From CAITSH01 sp945892985 (GTDB taxonomy: Bacteria > Pseudomonadota > Gammaproteobacteria > Burkholderiales > SG8-39), in assembly GCA_945892985.1 (NCBI GenBank), contig CAMDDU010000010.1, positions 47,675 to 111,674 of the forward strand: DNA of 64,000 nt, in the 5' to 3' direction. This document shows positions 7,618-16,481 of the stretch, piece after piece (within the stretch, counting starts at the first letter, position 1; every line of letters begins with the position of its first letter). The translations under genes and the position numbers were made by a program. Below the pieces are notes generated by a model. The model made no database searches. It worked only from the letters and a program-made list of their open reading frames with translations, and was not told where the DNA came from.

Positions 7618-8871
7618 TCAGCCGGTTTTTTGTGCCGCAACCGATTCTGCGGCGGCATACACCGCACGCGCCGCGTCCACACCGGCGCCGCGCGTCAGTT
7701 TGAAGCCTTCGGCGGCGAGCACTGTTTCGAGCGCGGCCAAGGTGATCAAGACCGCATCCTTGCGCGCGTTGTAACCCATCGCGCCGATGCGCCAGATGCG
7801 GCCCTGCAACTGGCCGAACGAGGTGCCGATCTCGATGTTGAAGTCGTTGAGCAGGCCAGAGCGCACGCGCTCGCCGTTGACGCCTTCGGGAATCCACACG
7901 CCGGTGACGTTGGGCATCTTGTTGGTCTTGTCGCCGAACACTTTGAGCCCCATCGCTTCGACGCCGGCGACGACCGCGCGGCTTCCGGTCGCATGCCGCG
8001 CAAAAACCTGCGGCAGGCCTTCGCGCAGCATTACGCGCGCGCATTCGCGTGCGCCATAGAGCATGGTGGTCGCTTCGGTGTGATGGTTGAGGGCCTTGTC
8101 GGACCAGTAGTCCATGATCATGGCAAGGTCGAAATAATTGGAGCCGATGATGCCGCCCTTGCCGGCGACGTAATCTGCGGTTTGCAGGCCCTCTTCAATG
8201 TGGCGCCGGCCGTAAATAACAGCGGCCGCGCCGTCAGACAGCGTCACCGGCGCCGCACCCGAGGGGCCGGCGAGGCATTTTTGCAGGCCGCCGGTGACGG
8301 CGTCAATTTCCCAGGCGTCGACGGGCAGGGGCGTGCCGCCGATCGAGGCGGTGGCATCCACCTGCAGCAGCACGCCGTGGCGGCGGCAGATCTTGCCGAT
8401 CTCGGCCAGCGGTTGCAGCATGGTGGTGGAGGTGTCGCCCTGGCACAAGGCCAGCAGGCGCGGCGAGTGCTGCTTGATCGCCGCCTCGATGGCCTCGGGC
8501 GTGAACACCGTGCCCCACGCGCATTCGATCAGGCGCACATCGGCGCCGATGCGTCGCGCGATTTCGGTTTTCAGCTGGCCGAAGCGGCCGAAACTGGCCA
8601 CCAGTACGCGCTCCCCGCGTTCGACCAAAGAGCCCATCACCGCTTCGATGGCCGAGCGTGCGGTACCGTCGATGATGAAAGTCCATTCGTTGCGTGTTTC
8701 AAACACACCACGGTACAGCGCCATAGTCTCCTTCATGTAACGGCGGAATTGCGGGTCGAACTGCCCCAGCAACTGGGCCGACATGGCTCGAAGCACGCGC
8801 GGATCGGCATTGATGGGGCCGGGGCCCATGAGTAGGCGGGGCAGCGGATCGATATCGTCGTAGAGGTTCAT
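7618..8871 (-). CDS. PLP-dependent aminotransferase of the alanine/serine-glyoxylate (PucG-like) family
   Basis: A 417-residue fold-type I aminotransferase of class V. It begins with the family-typical LLMGPGPINADPRVL, has the PLP-interacting Asp172 (QVDATAS) and the Schiff-base lysine K198 in GGLQKCLAGPSGAAP. The QKC(L/M)xGPSG form resembles ureidoglycine-glyoxylate aminotransferase (PucG) and related alanine- or serine-glyoxylate enzymes. No purine-degradation gene lies nearby, so the substrate remains uncertain. The ATG is at 8869-8871; the gene stands alone on the minus strand and converges on the SET gene. Confidence 0.85.
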   Translation of the reverse strand: MNLYDDIDPLPRLLMGPGPINADPRVLRAMSAQLLGQFDPQFRRYMKETMALYRGVFETRNEWTFIIDGTARSAIEAVMGSLVERGERVLVASFGRFGQLKTEIARRIGADVRLIECAWGTVFTPEAIEAAIKQHSPRLLALCQGDTSTTMLQPLAEIGKICRRHGVLLQVDATASIGGTPLPVDAWEIDAVTGGLQKCLAGPSGAAPVTLSDGAAAVIYGRRHIEEGLQTADYVAGKGGIIGSNYFDLAMIMDYWSDKALNHHTEATTMLYGARECARVMLREGLPQVFARHATGSRAVVAGVEAMGLKVFGDKTNKMPNVTGVWIPEGVNGERVRSGLLNDFNIEIGTSFGQLQGRIWRIGAMGYNARKDAVLITLAALETVLAAEGFKLTRGAGVDAARAVYAAAESVAAQKTG

Positions 8872-9016
8872 GGTTTAATTTATGAGTTTGTGGTGTTGCT
8901 TCGTTGTTTGTTGGTGGTCTGCAAATTCAGCATTGGAAGCGCGACCGAAGCATGATTGTATAGCGGCGTGCGCAGGTGCGCCGCATGGCAGAATACGGGC
9001 TCAACGGAGAACAGAT

Positions 9017-9553
9017 ATGAGCAAAGAAATTGCAACGCTGGCCGGAGGCTGCTTCTGGTGCCTTGAGGCGGTCTATGACGAAATCAAGGGTGTGGACGCG
9101 GTCGAATCCGGTTATATGGGGGGCAAAAATGCCGACCCGACCTATGAACAGGTCTGCGGTGGGCAGACCGGGCACGCCGAGGTGATCCAGATCAGCTTTG
9201 ATCCGAAGGTGGTGAGTTTTCGCGAGTTGCTGGAAGTGTTTTTTGTCATCCACGACCCGACCACACTCAACCGCCAGGGCAATGACGCCGGCACGCAGTA
9301 CCGCTCGGCCATTTTTTACCATTCGCCCGTTCAGCAGGCCCTGGCGCAGGACGTGATTTCGAAGCTTACTGCGGCAAAACTCTGGGACGACCCCGTTGTG
9401 ACCGAGGTGGTTCCGGTGGAAACGTTTTACGTCGCCGAGACCTACCATCAGGAATACTACGTGCGCAATCCGCAGCAGTCTTACTGCGCCTTTGTCGTCG
9501 CGCCCAAGGTTGCCAAGTTCCGCAAACACTTCGTCGAGCGCCTGAAAAAATAG
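9017..9553 (+). CDS. msrA: peptide-methionine (S)-S-oxide reductase
   Basis: A 178-residue MsrA that reduces the S form of methionine sulfoxide in proteins, a cytoplasmic repair function. The catalytic GGCFWCLE motif sits at the very start (Cys12), with the conserved YMGG, GQTGHAEV and TYHQEYY segments. The ATG at 9017 has GGAG about 8 bases upstream; a longer frame from 8882 adds 45 residues unlike MsrA and is rejected. Length is normal. It is monocistronic, with a DUF72 gene converging from the right. Confidence 0.96.
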   Translation: MSKEIATLAGGCFWCLEAVYDEIKGVDAVESGYMGGKNADPTYEQVCGGQTGHAEVIQISFDPKVVSFRELLEVFFVIHDPTTLNRQGNDAGTQYRSAIFYHSPVQQALAQDVISKLTAAKLWDDPVVTEVVPVETFYVAETYHQEYYVRNPQQSYCAFVVAPKVAKFRKHFVERLKK

Positions 9554-9571
9554 CCGTAGCTGCAGGCCCGG

Positions 9572-10570
9572 TCAGGTTCTACCCAGCTTTTCGAGAATGC
9601 GTTTGGCCAGCTTGGCCATCGACAGCGGCGAACTGCCTTCGGCCTTGTTGTTGGCCGTGACAAAGGCCGCTTGCCCGGCGATGAGGGCGCTCGCGCAGGC
9701 GTCGGCCAGGCCTTCGCGGGATTGCGGGTCTTCGTCCACAAGGCGGTTGAACGGACGGTAATGCGCCTTCGCCTCCTCGTAGGCGTAAGCGGCGTGCAGG
9801 TTCCAGCGCGCCACCAGCGCACCGGGGGCAAGGCCCTCTAGCGCCGCAAGTTGCTCGCCCACACCGGGCATGCGCGGGTTGATGCCGATGCAGTAGCGGG
9901 CGTTGTTGTCGTTGAGCGCGGCCGCAAGCTGCGGCGTCAGCAGGGACGGATCGCGCAACTCCACCGCATACAAGGGGCCGCGCGGCAGCCGGGCGAGAAA
10001 GGCATGCAGTCGGTCGGCAAAACGGTCCGGTTGCGCCGCGGCGGCCTTGCCCATGGGCGAAAACTGAAACACCAGCGGACCGGCTTTGTCGCCCAGGCCG
10101 GCGCTGCACGGTGCGATGAATTGTTCGATGACATGCGCGGCGTCGAGAAAACGCGGGTTGTCCCCGGCGATGCGGCCGCCCGCGCCGCGGATATGGGCAT
10201 CGGTGCAGGTGTTGGTGGCTTTGGTGATGAAGCGAAATGGCGACGGCACCTGTGCCGCGTAAGCGGCGTATTGGGCTTCGGCAAGCGGCGCGTAAAAGCT
10301 ACGGTCTATGCCGACAGTGCGAAACAGCGGGTGTTGTCCATAGGCGAGGAGGCCGCGCTTTGACAGCAAGGACTCGGGCAGGGATTCTGCGTAGACCAAA
10401 CCTGCCCAGCCTGGAAAGGCCCAGGACGACGTTCCCAGATGCAGACCCGCAGGCATGGCCGCCCCTAGCGCCCTTGTCTCGGCGTCGAGCACCGCAGGCG
10501 CGGGCTCGCGCGCGGCATTTTTTGGCGGCGGCGCTTCGTCTGCGCCGAAAAGGGAAAGCTGATCGGTCAT
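9572..10570 (-). CDS. DUF72 family protein
   Basis: About 332 residues from the ATG at 10568-10570 (MTDQLSLFGADE); an in-frame ATG 9 codons earlier is possible. The TIM-barrel-like DUF72 pattern is clear: GTSSWAFPGW near the start, FRFITKATN, LVFQFSP, YAVELRDPS and YCIGINPRMPG. Members of this family are widespread in bacteria; the biochemical role is unknown. No signal peptide is present. It ends close to msrA but on the opposite strand, so no functional link is implied. Confidence 0.85.
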   Translation of the reverse strand: MTDQLSLFGADEAPPPKNAAREPAPAVLDAETRALGAAMPAGLHLGTSSWAFPGWAGLVYAESLPESLLSKRGLLAYGQHPLFRTVGIDRSFYAPLAEAQYAAYAAQVPSPFRFITKATNTCTDAHIRGAGGRIAGDNPRFLDAAHVIEQFIAPCSAGLGDKAGPLVFQFSPMGKAAAAQPDRFADRLHAFLARLPRGPLYAVELRDPSLLTPQLAAALNDNNARYCIGINPRMPGVGEQLAALEGLAPGALVARWNLHAAYAYEEAKAHYRPFNRLVDEDPQSREGLADACASALIAGQAAFVTANNKAEGSSPLSMAKLAKRILEKLGRT

Positions 10571-10698
10571 GGCGGAATGGTGGCCAGGGTGTGCCAAGTG
10601 TAGGCGGGGTGCGAGGGTTCCGCTGTTTCGGTCGGGCTTGGGGTATCCGGCGGTATGAATCGCTTCGCGGTCTTGCCAGCCGGATGGGTGAAATGAAA

Positions 10699-10720
10699 CA
10701 GGGCGGCTGTCGCCGCCCTG
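10699..10720 (-). terminator. probable terminator hairpin
   Basis: CAGGGCGGC and GCCGCCCTG form a 9-bp stem with a 4-base loop. On the minus strand it is followed by TTTCATTTC, so it probably ends the transcript of the helix-hairpin-helix gene at 10761-11159. A near-identical design occurs at 52759-52780. Confidence 0.65.
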
Positions 10721-10760
10721 CAGTGTGTTGCCGGCGGGCCGGCTGGCTGACGTTAAGGGG

Positions 10761-11159
10761 TTATTTCTTTTTCTCTTCTTTTTTCATATCTTTCTTCTCT
10801 TCCCTGGGACCCTGCTTGGCGATGACCAGGTCCTTGATCGCCTCATAGGCGTCTTTGGGGATGATTTTCTTTTTCAGCAACTCATCCTTGCCCGAGTACG
10901 GACGGCTTTTTATGATGGCCTTGGCGCGCGCCTCGCCGATTTTGGGCAGTGTGGCGAGATCTTTTTCAGATGCGCTGTTGATGTCCATCAGTTCTTTTTT
11001 TGCTTCGGCGGGTTTGGCTGCGTCGCCTTTAGTGGCCTCGCTTTTGGGCGCTTCGGCTTTGGCCGTGGGCGCCTTGGGTGCATTGGTGCTGGATTGGGCG
11101 AAGGCGGCGCCGGACACGGCGATGAGCAGGGCGAGGCTGAGGCTGGCGAGTTTAATCAC
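10761..11159 (-). CDS. exported helix-hairpin-helix (ComEA-like) protein
   Basis: A 132-residue protein with a signal peptide (about 1-21, ending AAFAQ), an Ala/Lys/Pro-rich linker (about 22-54) and one ComEA-type helix-hairpin-helix domain (about 57-115; DINSASEKDLATLPKIG). The tail is lysine and glutamate rich. Such proteins bind DNA in the periplasm during uptake, or serve as general DNA-binding proteins. The start is GTG at 11157-11159 with GGAG about 7 bases upstream. No competence genes lie nearby, so a role in transformation is only a possibility. Confidence 0.82.
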   Translation of the reverse strand: MIKLASLSLALLIAVSGAAFAQSSTNAPKAPTAKAEAPKSEATKGDAAKPAEAKKELMDINSASEKDLATLPKIGEARAKAIIKSRPYSGKDELLKKKIIPKDAYEAIKDLVIAKQGPREEKKDMKKEEKKK

Positions 11160-11277
11160 AGGGTCTCCGGCAATGAAGTGAAACTGGGATGGTTAGGCGG
11201 AAAGAAAAGCGCGGGCAGGCAAGAAATAAAAATGCCGCTTATTTAAACACAAGGCAAGGCGCGAACGGCAGTGCGGC

Positions 11278-11922
11278 TCAGGGGGCGAGGCGCTCGATGA
11301 TCCAGCCATCGGCCTCTCGCCGGTAACGCAGGCGGTCGTGCAGGCGGCTGCGCCGCCCCTGCCAGAACTCCATTTCCGAGGGCACCAGGCGGTAGCCGCC
11401 CCAATGTGCCGGACGCGGCACCTTATCGCCGTACTGTTTGCCCTTTTGCTCGAAGCGCGATTCAAGCTCGGTACGGTCATGCAAGACCTGACTTTGCGGC
11501 GAAGCGTGGGCGCCGATTCTTGACAGCAGCGGACGGCTGGCGAAATACGCGTCCGACTCCGCGGCATCGACCTTTTCAATGTGCCCGTCTATGCGCACCT
11601 CGCGCTCCAGTTCGACCCAGAAAAACAGCAGGCCGGCAAGCGGGTTTGCTGCGAGTTCCAGCCCTTTGCGACTGCTGTAATTGGTGAAAAAGACAAAGCC
11701 GCGCGCATCGACGCCCTTGAGCAAGACGATGCGCGCCGTCGGTTGCGCCCCGCCCCCGGCAATCGGCGCTGCGGTGGCCAGCGTCATGGCTGTCGGTTCG
11801 GGCAGCTTTGCGCTCAGCGCCTCTTTCATCCAGAGCGAGAATTGTGCGAAAGGGTCGCGCAGCACGTCCTTCTCGTCCAGATTTTTAAGGGCGTAATCTT
11901 TGCGCAAGTCTGCGATATTCAT
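11278..11922 (-). CDS. pdxH: pyridoxamine 5'-phosphate oxidase
   Basis: A 214-residue FMN enzyme that oxidises pyridoxine or pyridoxamine phosphate to PLP, the last step of vitamin B6 synthesis and salvage. Typical segments are present: MNIADLRKDY at the start, ARIVLLKGVD, FFTNYSSRKG, LFFWVELEREVRIDG, SRIGAHASPQSQ and the C-terminal WIIERLAP. The ATG at 11920-11922 was chosen because the reading frame upstream loses homology. Several PLP enzymes occur in the window, but no operon link exists. Confidence 0.96.
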   Translation of the reverse strand: MNIADLRKDYALKNLDEKDVLRDPFAQFSLWMKEALSAKLPEPTAMTLATAAPIAGGGAQPTARIVLLKGVDARGFVFFTNYSSRKGLELAANPLAGLLFFWVELEREVRIDGHIEKVDAAESDAYFASRPLLSRIGAHASPQSQVLHDRTELESRFEQKGKQYGDKVPRPAHWGGYRLVPSEMEFWQGRRSRLHDRLRYRREADGWIIERLAP

Positions 11923-12181
11923 ATGGTTCCTGGCGGCTGTTGTTAGTTCATCTGCGTGCTCACGGATGCGTGTGTGTGCCAATGGCCGGGGCCGGTGTTG
12001 ACGTGAGCGTGGTCGCAGCGGCCTCATCTAATTTTACTCGGGTTGCCGGAAATGACAGGAACACTCAGGGTTGGTGCCGATCGGGATCGGCGCCATGGGC
12101 ATGGGTGTGGCGCGCCAGCCTTTGCTTCCTCGCGCAGGCAGGGGCCCGGTCGCACTACCCCGACGCGTTAGAATGGCGCCC

Positions 12182-13126
12182 ATGAAAACCGTCATTGACT
12201 ACGCTTTCGGCATCAGTGCCGTGGATTCGGACTATATCCGTCCGACATTGGATGCCATCCATATCGTGATCGAGGGCGGGCGCGCCGCCGTCATTGACGC
12301 AGGCGCCAATCATTCGGTGCCGCGCGTGATCGCGGCGCTGGCCGCCAAGGGCATTACGCCGCAGCAGGTCGACTGGGTCATTCTCACCCACATCCATCTT
12401 GATCACGCCGGGGGCGCCGGGCTGCTGATGCGTGAACTGCCCAATGCGCGGCTCGCGGTGCACCCGCGCGGCGCCCGCCACATGGCCGATCCGTCCAAGC
12501 TGATCGCCGGCGCGACGGCGGTCTATGGCGAGCAGGCGGTGCGCAAGCTCTATGGCGACATCCTGCCTGTGGACAAGGCGCGCATCGTCGAGACGCCGCA
12601 CGAATTCTGCATCACGCTTGCCGGGCGCGAACTGGTCTTCTTTGATACGCCCGGTCACGCCCGCCATCATGTCGCCATTCTTGATCGAAAGTCCGGGCAT
12701 GTCTTTGCCGGTGACGTGTTCGGCATTTCCTATCGTGAACTTGACGAGGACGGGCGCCAGTTCGTGTTCCCGACCTCAAGCCCGGTGCAGTTCGAGCCCG
12801 GGCCCTATCACCGCTCCATTGACATGATTGCGGCGCTTGCGCCCGATGTCGTTTACAACACCCATTACAGCGAATTGCGCGGCGTGCCCGAGAAGGCTGC
12901 CATCCTGCACCGGCTGGTTGACGCGCATGCCGAACTGGCGTTGCGCGAGAAGCATGCCGGCGCGGATCGCTATGAGCGTCTGCATGCCGGCGTCAAGGCG
13001 CTGGCGCTTGCCGAGGCGCGGCGCTTCGGCTCGCGGCTTTCGGATGAAAAAATTCTCGACGTCTATGGCCTGGACATCGAACTCAACGCGCAGGGCCTGG
13101 GTTCCTGGCTGGATAGTGCCGGCTGA
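12182..13126 (+). CDS. MBL-fold metallohydrolase
   Basis: A 314-residue metallo-beta-lactamase-fold hydrolase with the di-zinc motif H70-x-H72-x-D74-H75 (THIHLDHAGG), the later FFDTPGHARHH and FAGDVFG segments that supply further ligands, and YNTHYSEL. It resembles thioesterase or glyoxalase II-like members, but the substrate cannot be assigned. The ATG at 12182 is preferred; an in-frame ATG three codons earlier (12173) is possible. The 259-base spacer to pdxH holds no recognisable gene. Confidence 0.85.
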   Translation: MKTVIDYAFGISAVDSDYIRPTLDAIHIVIEGGRAAVIDAGANHSVPRVIAALAAKGITPQQVDWVILTHIHLDHAGGAGLLMRELPNARLAVHPRGARHMADPSKLIAGATAVYGEQAVRKLYGDILPVDKARIVETPHEFCITLAGRELVFFDTPGHARHHVAILDRKSGHVFAGDVFGISYRELDEDGRQFVFPTSSPVQFEPGPYHRSIDMIAALAPDVVYNTHYSELRGVPEKAAILHRLVDAHAELALREKHAGADRYERLHAGVKALALAEARRFGSRLSDEKILDVYGLDIELNAQGLGSWLDSAG

Positions 13127-13175
13127 TTTGAGTTACGCGGCACGCGCGTATTGATCGGGCCGTGGTGAAACGCCG

Positions 13176-14357
13176 CTAAGCAGGCGGCGTATCGCTCACA
13201 CGCGTGCGGCGCACGTACCAGCTGCCGCCAGCCAGCAGCAAGGCCATGGAAAGGAATACCGGCGCCATGCCCAGGGCTGCGCCAAGAATGCCGAACATCA
13301 GCGGCATCGCTGTCTGGCTGAAGGTCACCAGGGTCGCGCGCACGCCCACCGCCTCGCCGGCGCGCCCGGCCGGCGCGGCGGTGTGGATGAGCGAGAGCAC
13401 CATCGGCTGTGACATGCCCAGCCCCAGTCCCAGCGCAAAGGCCACCGGCAGCAGGGTGGCAAAACTGGTGCTGAGCGGGAGCGACAGGAAGCAGGCGCAG
13501 GCGCAGAGCATCGACACGAGGATCAGCCGCCACGGCTTGTAGCGCCGGCTCAGTGCCGGCAGGAAAATGCGAATGCAAAAGGTCGCGGCCGCGAATGCGC
13601 CGAGGACGATGCCGATTTCCGAAGCAGACATGCCGATGCGCGAGCCGTAAAGCGGGATGGCGAAGGCAAAGGCGTCCCAGGCGATGGACAGCAGGCCGCT
13701 GGCGATGAACACGCGCTGCAGGCGTTTGTCCAGAAGCAGTTCGGCCAGACTCACCTTGCGGTTGCGCGCGTCTTGCGGCTTGGGGCCCGGTGGTGCGAAC
13801 TTGCTTGCCACCAGTGTCACCGCCGCCGGCAGCGCGCACAGGGCGAGCACCAGGAAGGTCCAGCGATGCCCGATCGAATCGATGGCAAAGCCGGCGAGCA
13901 TCGGGCCGACGAACCCGGAGGTGGAAAAACACAGCGACAGCTTGTTGAAGTTGGCCGTGAGCTCGGACGGCTTGCCTATCACCCCGGCGGTGTTTTGCAC
14001 GCTGATCATGTAAAAGGTGAAGGTCAGCCCGCTCAGCGCGCTGGCCAGGTAGAGCGCCGCCATGCCCGGCCAGGCCAGCGGCAGCAGCAGGAACAGCGCC
14101 AAGAGCGATGAGGAGAAAATCATCGGCTTGAGCACGCCGACCCGGTCGATCAGCCGGCCCACCGCCACCGAAAACAGCATTGGCAACAAGCCGTACAAGG
14201 CCATCAGCAGGCCCACATCAAAGGCCGAGGCTTGCAGCTTGATGGCGTAGAGCGTCACGGCAACGCGGCTACCGACAAAGGCCGAGTGAACGAGGACCGA
14301 CGAGAGCAGCAGAGGGCGCAGCAGGCGGGCTGTAGAGTTGGGCTCGGAGCGGGTCAC
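13176..14357 (-). CDS. MFS transporter
   Basis: About 393 residues with twelve predicted membrane segments. The conserved MFS loop GRLIDRVG follows helix 2, and the C-half repeats the pattern. It exports or imports a small molecule across the inner membrane; the substrate is unknown. An open frame continues upstream to 14588, but that part is Arg-rich, non-hydrophobic and overlaps the cas7 relic. I therefore chose the GTG at 14355-14357 (VTRSEPNSTARL), 20-25 residues before the first helix. No ribosome site is convincing, so the start is uncertain. Confidence 0.8.
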   Translation of the reverse strand: MTRSEPNSTARLLRPLLLSSVLVHSAFVGSRVAVTLYAIKLQASAFDVGLLMALYGLLPMLFSVAVGRLIDRVGVLKPMIFSSSLLALFLLLPLAWPGMAALYLASALSGLTFTFYMISVQNTAGVIGKPSELTANFNKLSLCFSTSGFVGPMLAGFAIDSIGHRWTFLVLALCALPAAVTLVASKFAPPGPKPQDARNRKVSLAELLLDKRLQRVFIASGLLSIAWDAFAFAIPLYGSRIGMSASEIGIVLGAFAAATFCIRIFLPALSRRYKPWRLILVSMLCACACFLSLPLSTSFATLLPVAFALGLGLGMSQPMVLSLIHTAAPAGRAGEAVGVRATLVTFSQTAMPLMFGILGAALGMAPVFLSMALLLAGGSWYVRRTRVSDTPPA

Positions 14358-14531
14358 GGCGTTGTGAAAAGCGGCGGGGAATGCATCATGGGGGCGGTTA
14401 TTGTCGCGCAATTCGCCGGCAGCCGCCCTGCGGCCGCGGACCAGGGCAGGGCCATCGACTGGAAAGGCGCACCAGACGGGCGTTTTCAGCCGGTTTGCTT
14501 TGGTTGTCATGCGATCCGTTGGCCGTATTCT

Positions 14532-15345
14532 CCGAATCCAAATCCGAATACGGGCAATTTTCCGCGACTCGATGCCAAGACCGGGCACGCGCTGGTCACG
14601 GACGTTTCTCTAAGGCGCAAGCTGCGCAATTTTGTCGGTATGGCAAAGGATAAACAGCCCCTGTTCGAAATTTATGTCAAAGAAAAAGCGATCCCGAACC
14701 ATCAACACAAGCGGGCTTATGCAGGCATTGGGCGGGAAGAGCTGCTCGCCGGCGATGACAAGAAGCGCAAGGGGGGGCGATGCGGTGGACGATGCGCGGC
14801 GGTGGATGTGCCGCAACTTCTTTGACGTGCGAACGTTTGGAGCCGTCCTGTCGACCGGCATCAACTGCGGCCAGGTGCAAATCACTTTCGGCCGGTCGCT
14901 TGACCCGATTATCGCGCAGGAACATTCCATCACCCGTATGGCCGTCGCTACTGAGGCAGAAGCCGAAAAACAGGACGGGGACAATCGCAGCATGGGCCGC
15001 AAACATACCGTCCCCTACGGCCTTTACATGGCGCACGGTTTTGTCTCCGCTTTTCTCGCCAAGCAGACCGGCTTTTCCGAGGATGATCTGGAACTGTTTT
15101 GGCAGGCGCTATGCCAGATGTTCGAGCACGACCGTTCCGCCGCACGCGGTGAGATGACCGCGCGCGGGCTGTATGTCTTCAAACACGATTTGGAGCTGGG
15201 TAACGCACCGGCCCATATGCTGTTCGAGCGCATCCGGCCGAAAATAAAGGAAAGCGTCAGCGGCCCACGCAGTTGCGACGATTACGATGTTGCGGTGGAT
15301 GAGGCGGGCTTGCCGCCTGGGGTGACGCTCAGCCGAAAGTGCTAA
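14532..15345 (+). pseudogene. cas7: decayed type I-C Cascade backbone protein Cas7 (Csd2)
   Basis: Two frames together give a Csd2-like protein. The first (about 14532-14770) reads NTGNFPRLDAKTGHALVTDV, then RKLRNFVGMA, FEIYVKEKA and HQHKRAYAG. The second (from about 14778 to the TAA at 15343-15345) reads FFDVRTFGAVLSTG, INCGQVQ, HSITRMAV, MGRKHTVPYGLY, MFEHDRSAARGEM and ends PPGVTLSRKC. The frames are broken at a run of seven G (14771-14777). The first 25-30 residues, including the start, are missing. Cas7 normally coats crRNA in the type I-C Cascade. With a frameshift and no start it should be non-functional. The C-terminal frame reaches its natural stop, which overlaps the stop of the converging toxin gene. 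Confidence 0.85.
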
Positions 15346-15644
15346 ACACCTTGCCGTCGTCCGGCCCAGTACCCGGGTCGGCGGCGTTGGTGCGCCAACG
15401 CGACGATGATGATGCTATCTTGAGTTTCCCGGTAAATAAGATCGAACGGATAGCCGGTCAAGATAAGTCGTCTCGCGCCGTGATGGAACTGCGCGCCAAG
15501 TTTTGTGTGCTTGCAAAGCAGCTTGATGACGCGCTCGACTTCATTGCGAAAATCCGTCGCTACTGCCGTGCTGGCTTGGAGATGGTAGTAATCGATCGCG
15601 GCATCAAGCTCGATTTCCGCCTGTACCTGCCAGACAATTTTCAT
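15342..15644 (-). CDS. type II toxin, RelE/ParE superfamily
   Basis: A 100-residue protein beginning MKIVWQVQAEIELDAAIDYY, with the RelE/ParE fold pattern (AATDFRNEVERVIKLL helix, then ARRLILTGYPFDLIYRE and IIIVALAHQRRRPGYW). RelE members cleave mRNA on the ribosome and ParE members poison gyrase; the final H-x-R-R-x-P-x-Y-W is typical of the superfamily and does not separate the two. Its ATG overlaps the antitoxin stop by 4 bases, the usual coupling. The reading frame is intact although it lies between two broken cas genes. Confidence 0.87.
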   Translation of the reverse strand: MKIVWQVQAEIELDAAIDYYHLQASTAVATDFRNEVERVIKLLCKHTKLGAQFHHGARRLILTGYPFDLIYRETQDSIIIVALAHQRRRPGYWAGRRQGV

Positions 15645-15892
15645 TCACGATTCTTGTGTAGCTTGGCGTCCAGTTTCGCGAAGACTTCTTCTTGCGGAAT
15701 TAAGGTTGCGGTGCCGGCATCGATTTCCGCTACGCGGCGAGCGATTTCATCATCCCAGGCTTTGGCAATGGCTTCGGGAGAGTCTTCCGGTTCGCCGTCA
15801 AGACTAACAATCAGGCTATGGATCAATGCGCTGCGCTCCGGGGGCGACAGTTGCAATGCTTGGCTTTCAATCTCTTTCAAAATTGCCGCCAT
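15641..15892 (-). CDS. type II antitoxin, addiction module component family
   Basis: An 83-residue protein beginning MAAILKEIESQALQLSPPER. The pattern SALIHSLIVSLD, then WDDEIARRVAEIDAGTATLIPQEEVFAKL, is that of the small addiction-module antitoxins paired with RelE/ParE toxins. The ATG at 15890-15892 is chosen because GGAG lies 6 bases upstream; an ATG four codons earlier (15904) is possible. It should neutralise the toxin at 15342-15644 and may repress its own promoter in the 15893-15942 spacer, which also precedes the cas4 relic on the other strand. Confidence 0.85.
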   Translation of the reverse strand: MAAILKEIESQALQLSPPERSALIHSLIVSLDGEPEDSPEAIAKAWDDEIARRVAEIDAGTATLIPQEEVFAKLDAKLHKNRE

Positions 15893-15942
15893 GATGTTCT
15901 CCATAAGCAGATGCGTTGGATAATTATGGTACCACCACCGGT

Positions 15943-16400
15943 ATGAGCGAGGCTGATCCCGTTGCACTCTCCGCCCTGCAGCATTGGGCGTACTGCCCGC
16001 GCCAGTGCGGGCTGATTCATCTGGAGCAGGCCTTCGCTGACAACATCCACACGGCACGTGGCCAGGCCGTGCATCAGCTGGTTGATACGCCGGGCTAGGA
16101 AATCAAGTCGGGCGTGCGTGTGGAGCATGCGTTGCCCGTGTGGTGCGACAGCCTGAATCTGATCGGCAAGGCCGATCTGGTGGAGTTTCACCTGGACGGC
16201 ACGGTGTACCCGGTCGAGTTCAAGCACGGCGCCAAGCGCCAGAAGGTGCACGATGACATCCAGCTTGCGGCCCAGGCGATCTGCCTTTAGGAAATGCTCG
16301 GCCGCTGGAGCATTGCCATAGCGGACATGGTCATAGCCGGCATCGCCCGCCCGATTGGGCGCGGCAGCAAACACTTCCCTCACTGCCCTAGGTCTCTGCC
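15943..16400 (+). pseudogene. cas4: decayed CRISPR-associated exonuclease Cas4 (type I-C)
   Basis: The frame from ATG 15943 reads LSALQHWAYCPRQCGLIHLE, a Cas4 N-terminus with its first cysteines. It then meets an in-frame TAG at 16096-16098, continues GVRVEHALPVW, LIGKADLVEFH, YPVEFKHG and DDIQLAAQAICL, and meets a second TAG at 16288-16290 before EMLG. Both stops replace positions where Cas4 proteins commonly have Glu. Downstream of EMLG similarity fades; a frame change appears to give GALP in place of the usual GALFYG. Cas4 assists Cas1/Cas2 in spacer acquisition. No cas1, cas2 or repeat array follows, so the gene is a relic. Confidence 0.82.
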
Positions 16401-16481
16401 GGTGTGAAAAATTTTGTCGGTGCTCGGAAATGCTTTGCTGGCGTGCCTTTTCAGGCGACAGCCCGGGTTTTTCCAGCGTTG

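Noticed and set aside
7630..8835. 401-codon plus-strand frame opposite the aminotransferase
   Set aside because: The minus strand encodes a clear PLP enzyme with motifs; the opposite frame is rich in His/Arg and Gly and looks like a shadow.
14358..14588. N-terminal extension of the MFS transporter to 14588
   Set aside because: The extra residues are Arg-rich and non-hydrophobic and overlap the cas7 relic; the GTG at 14357 fits a normal first helix.
15943..16400. TAG read-through or recoding in cas4
   Set aside because: Two stops, loss of the C-terminal region and a broken cas7 next door point to simple decay.
16290..16481. CRISPR repeat-spacer array next to the cas4 relic
   Set aside because: I looked for regularly spaced 30-37-base repeats in this area and saw none; the 12-base match AATTTTGTCGGT at 14628 and 16410 is too short to matter.
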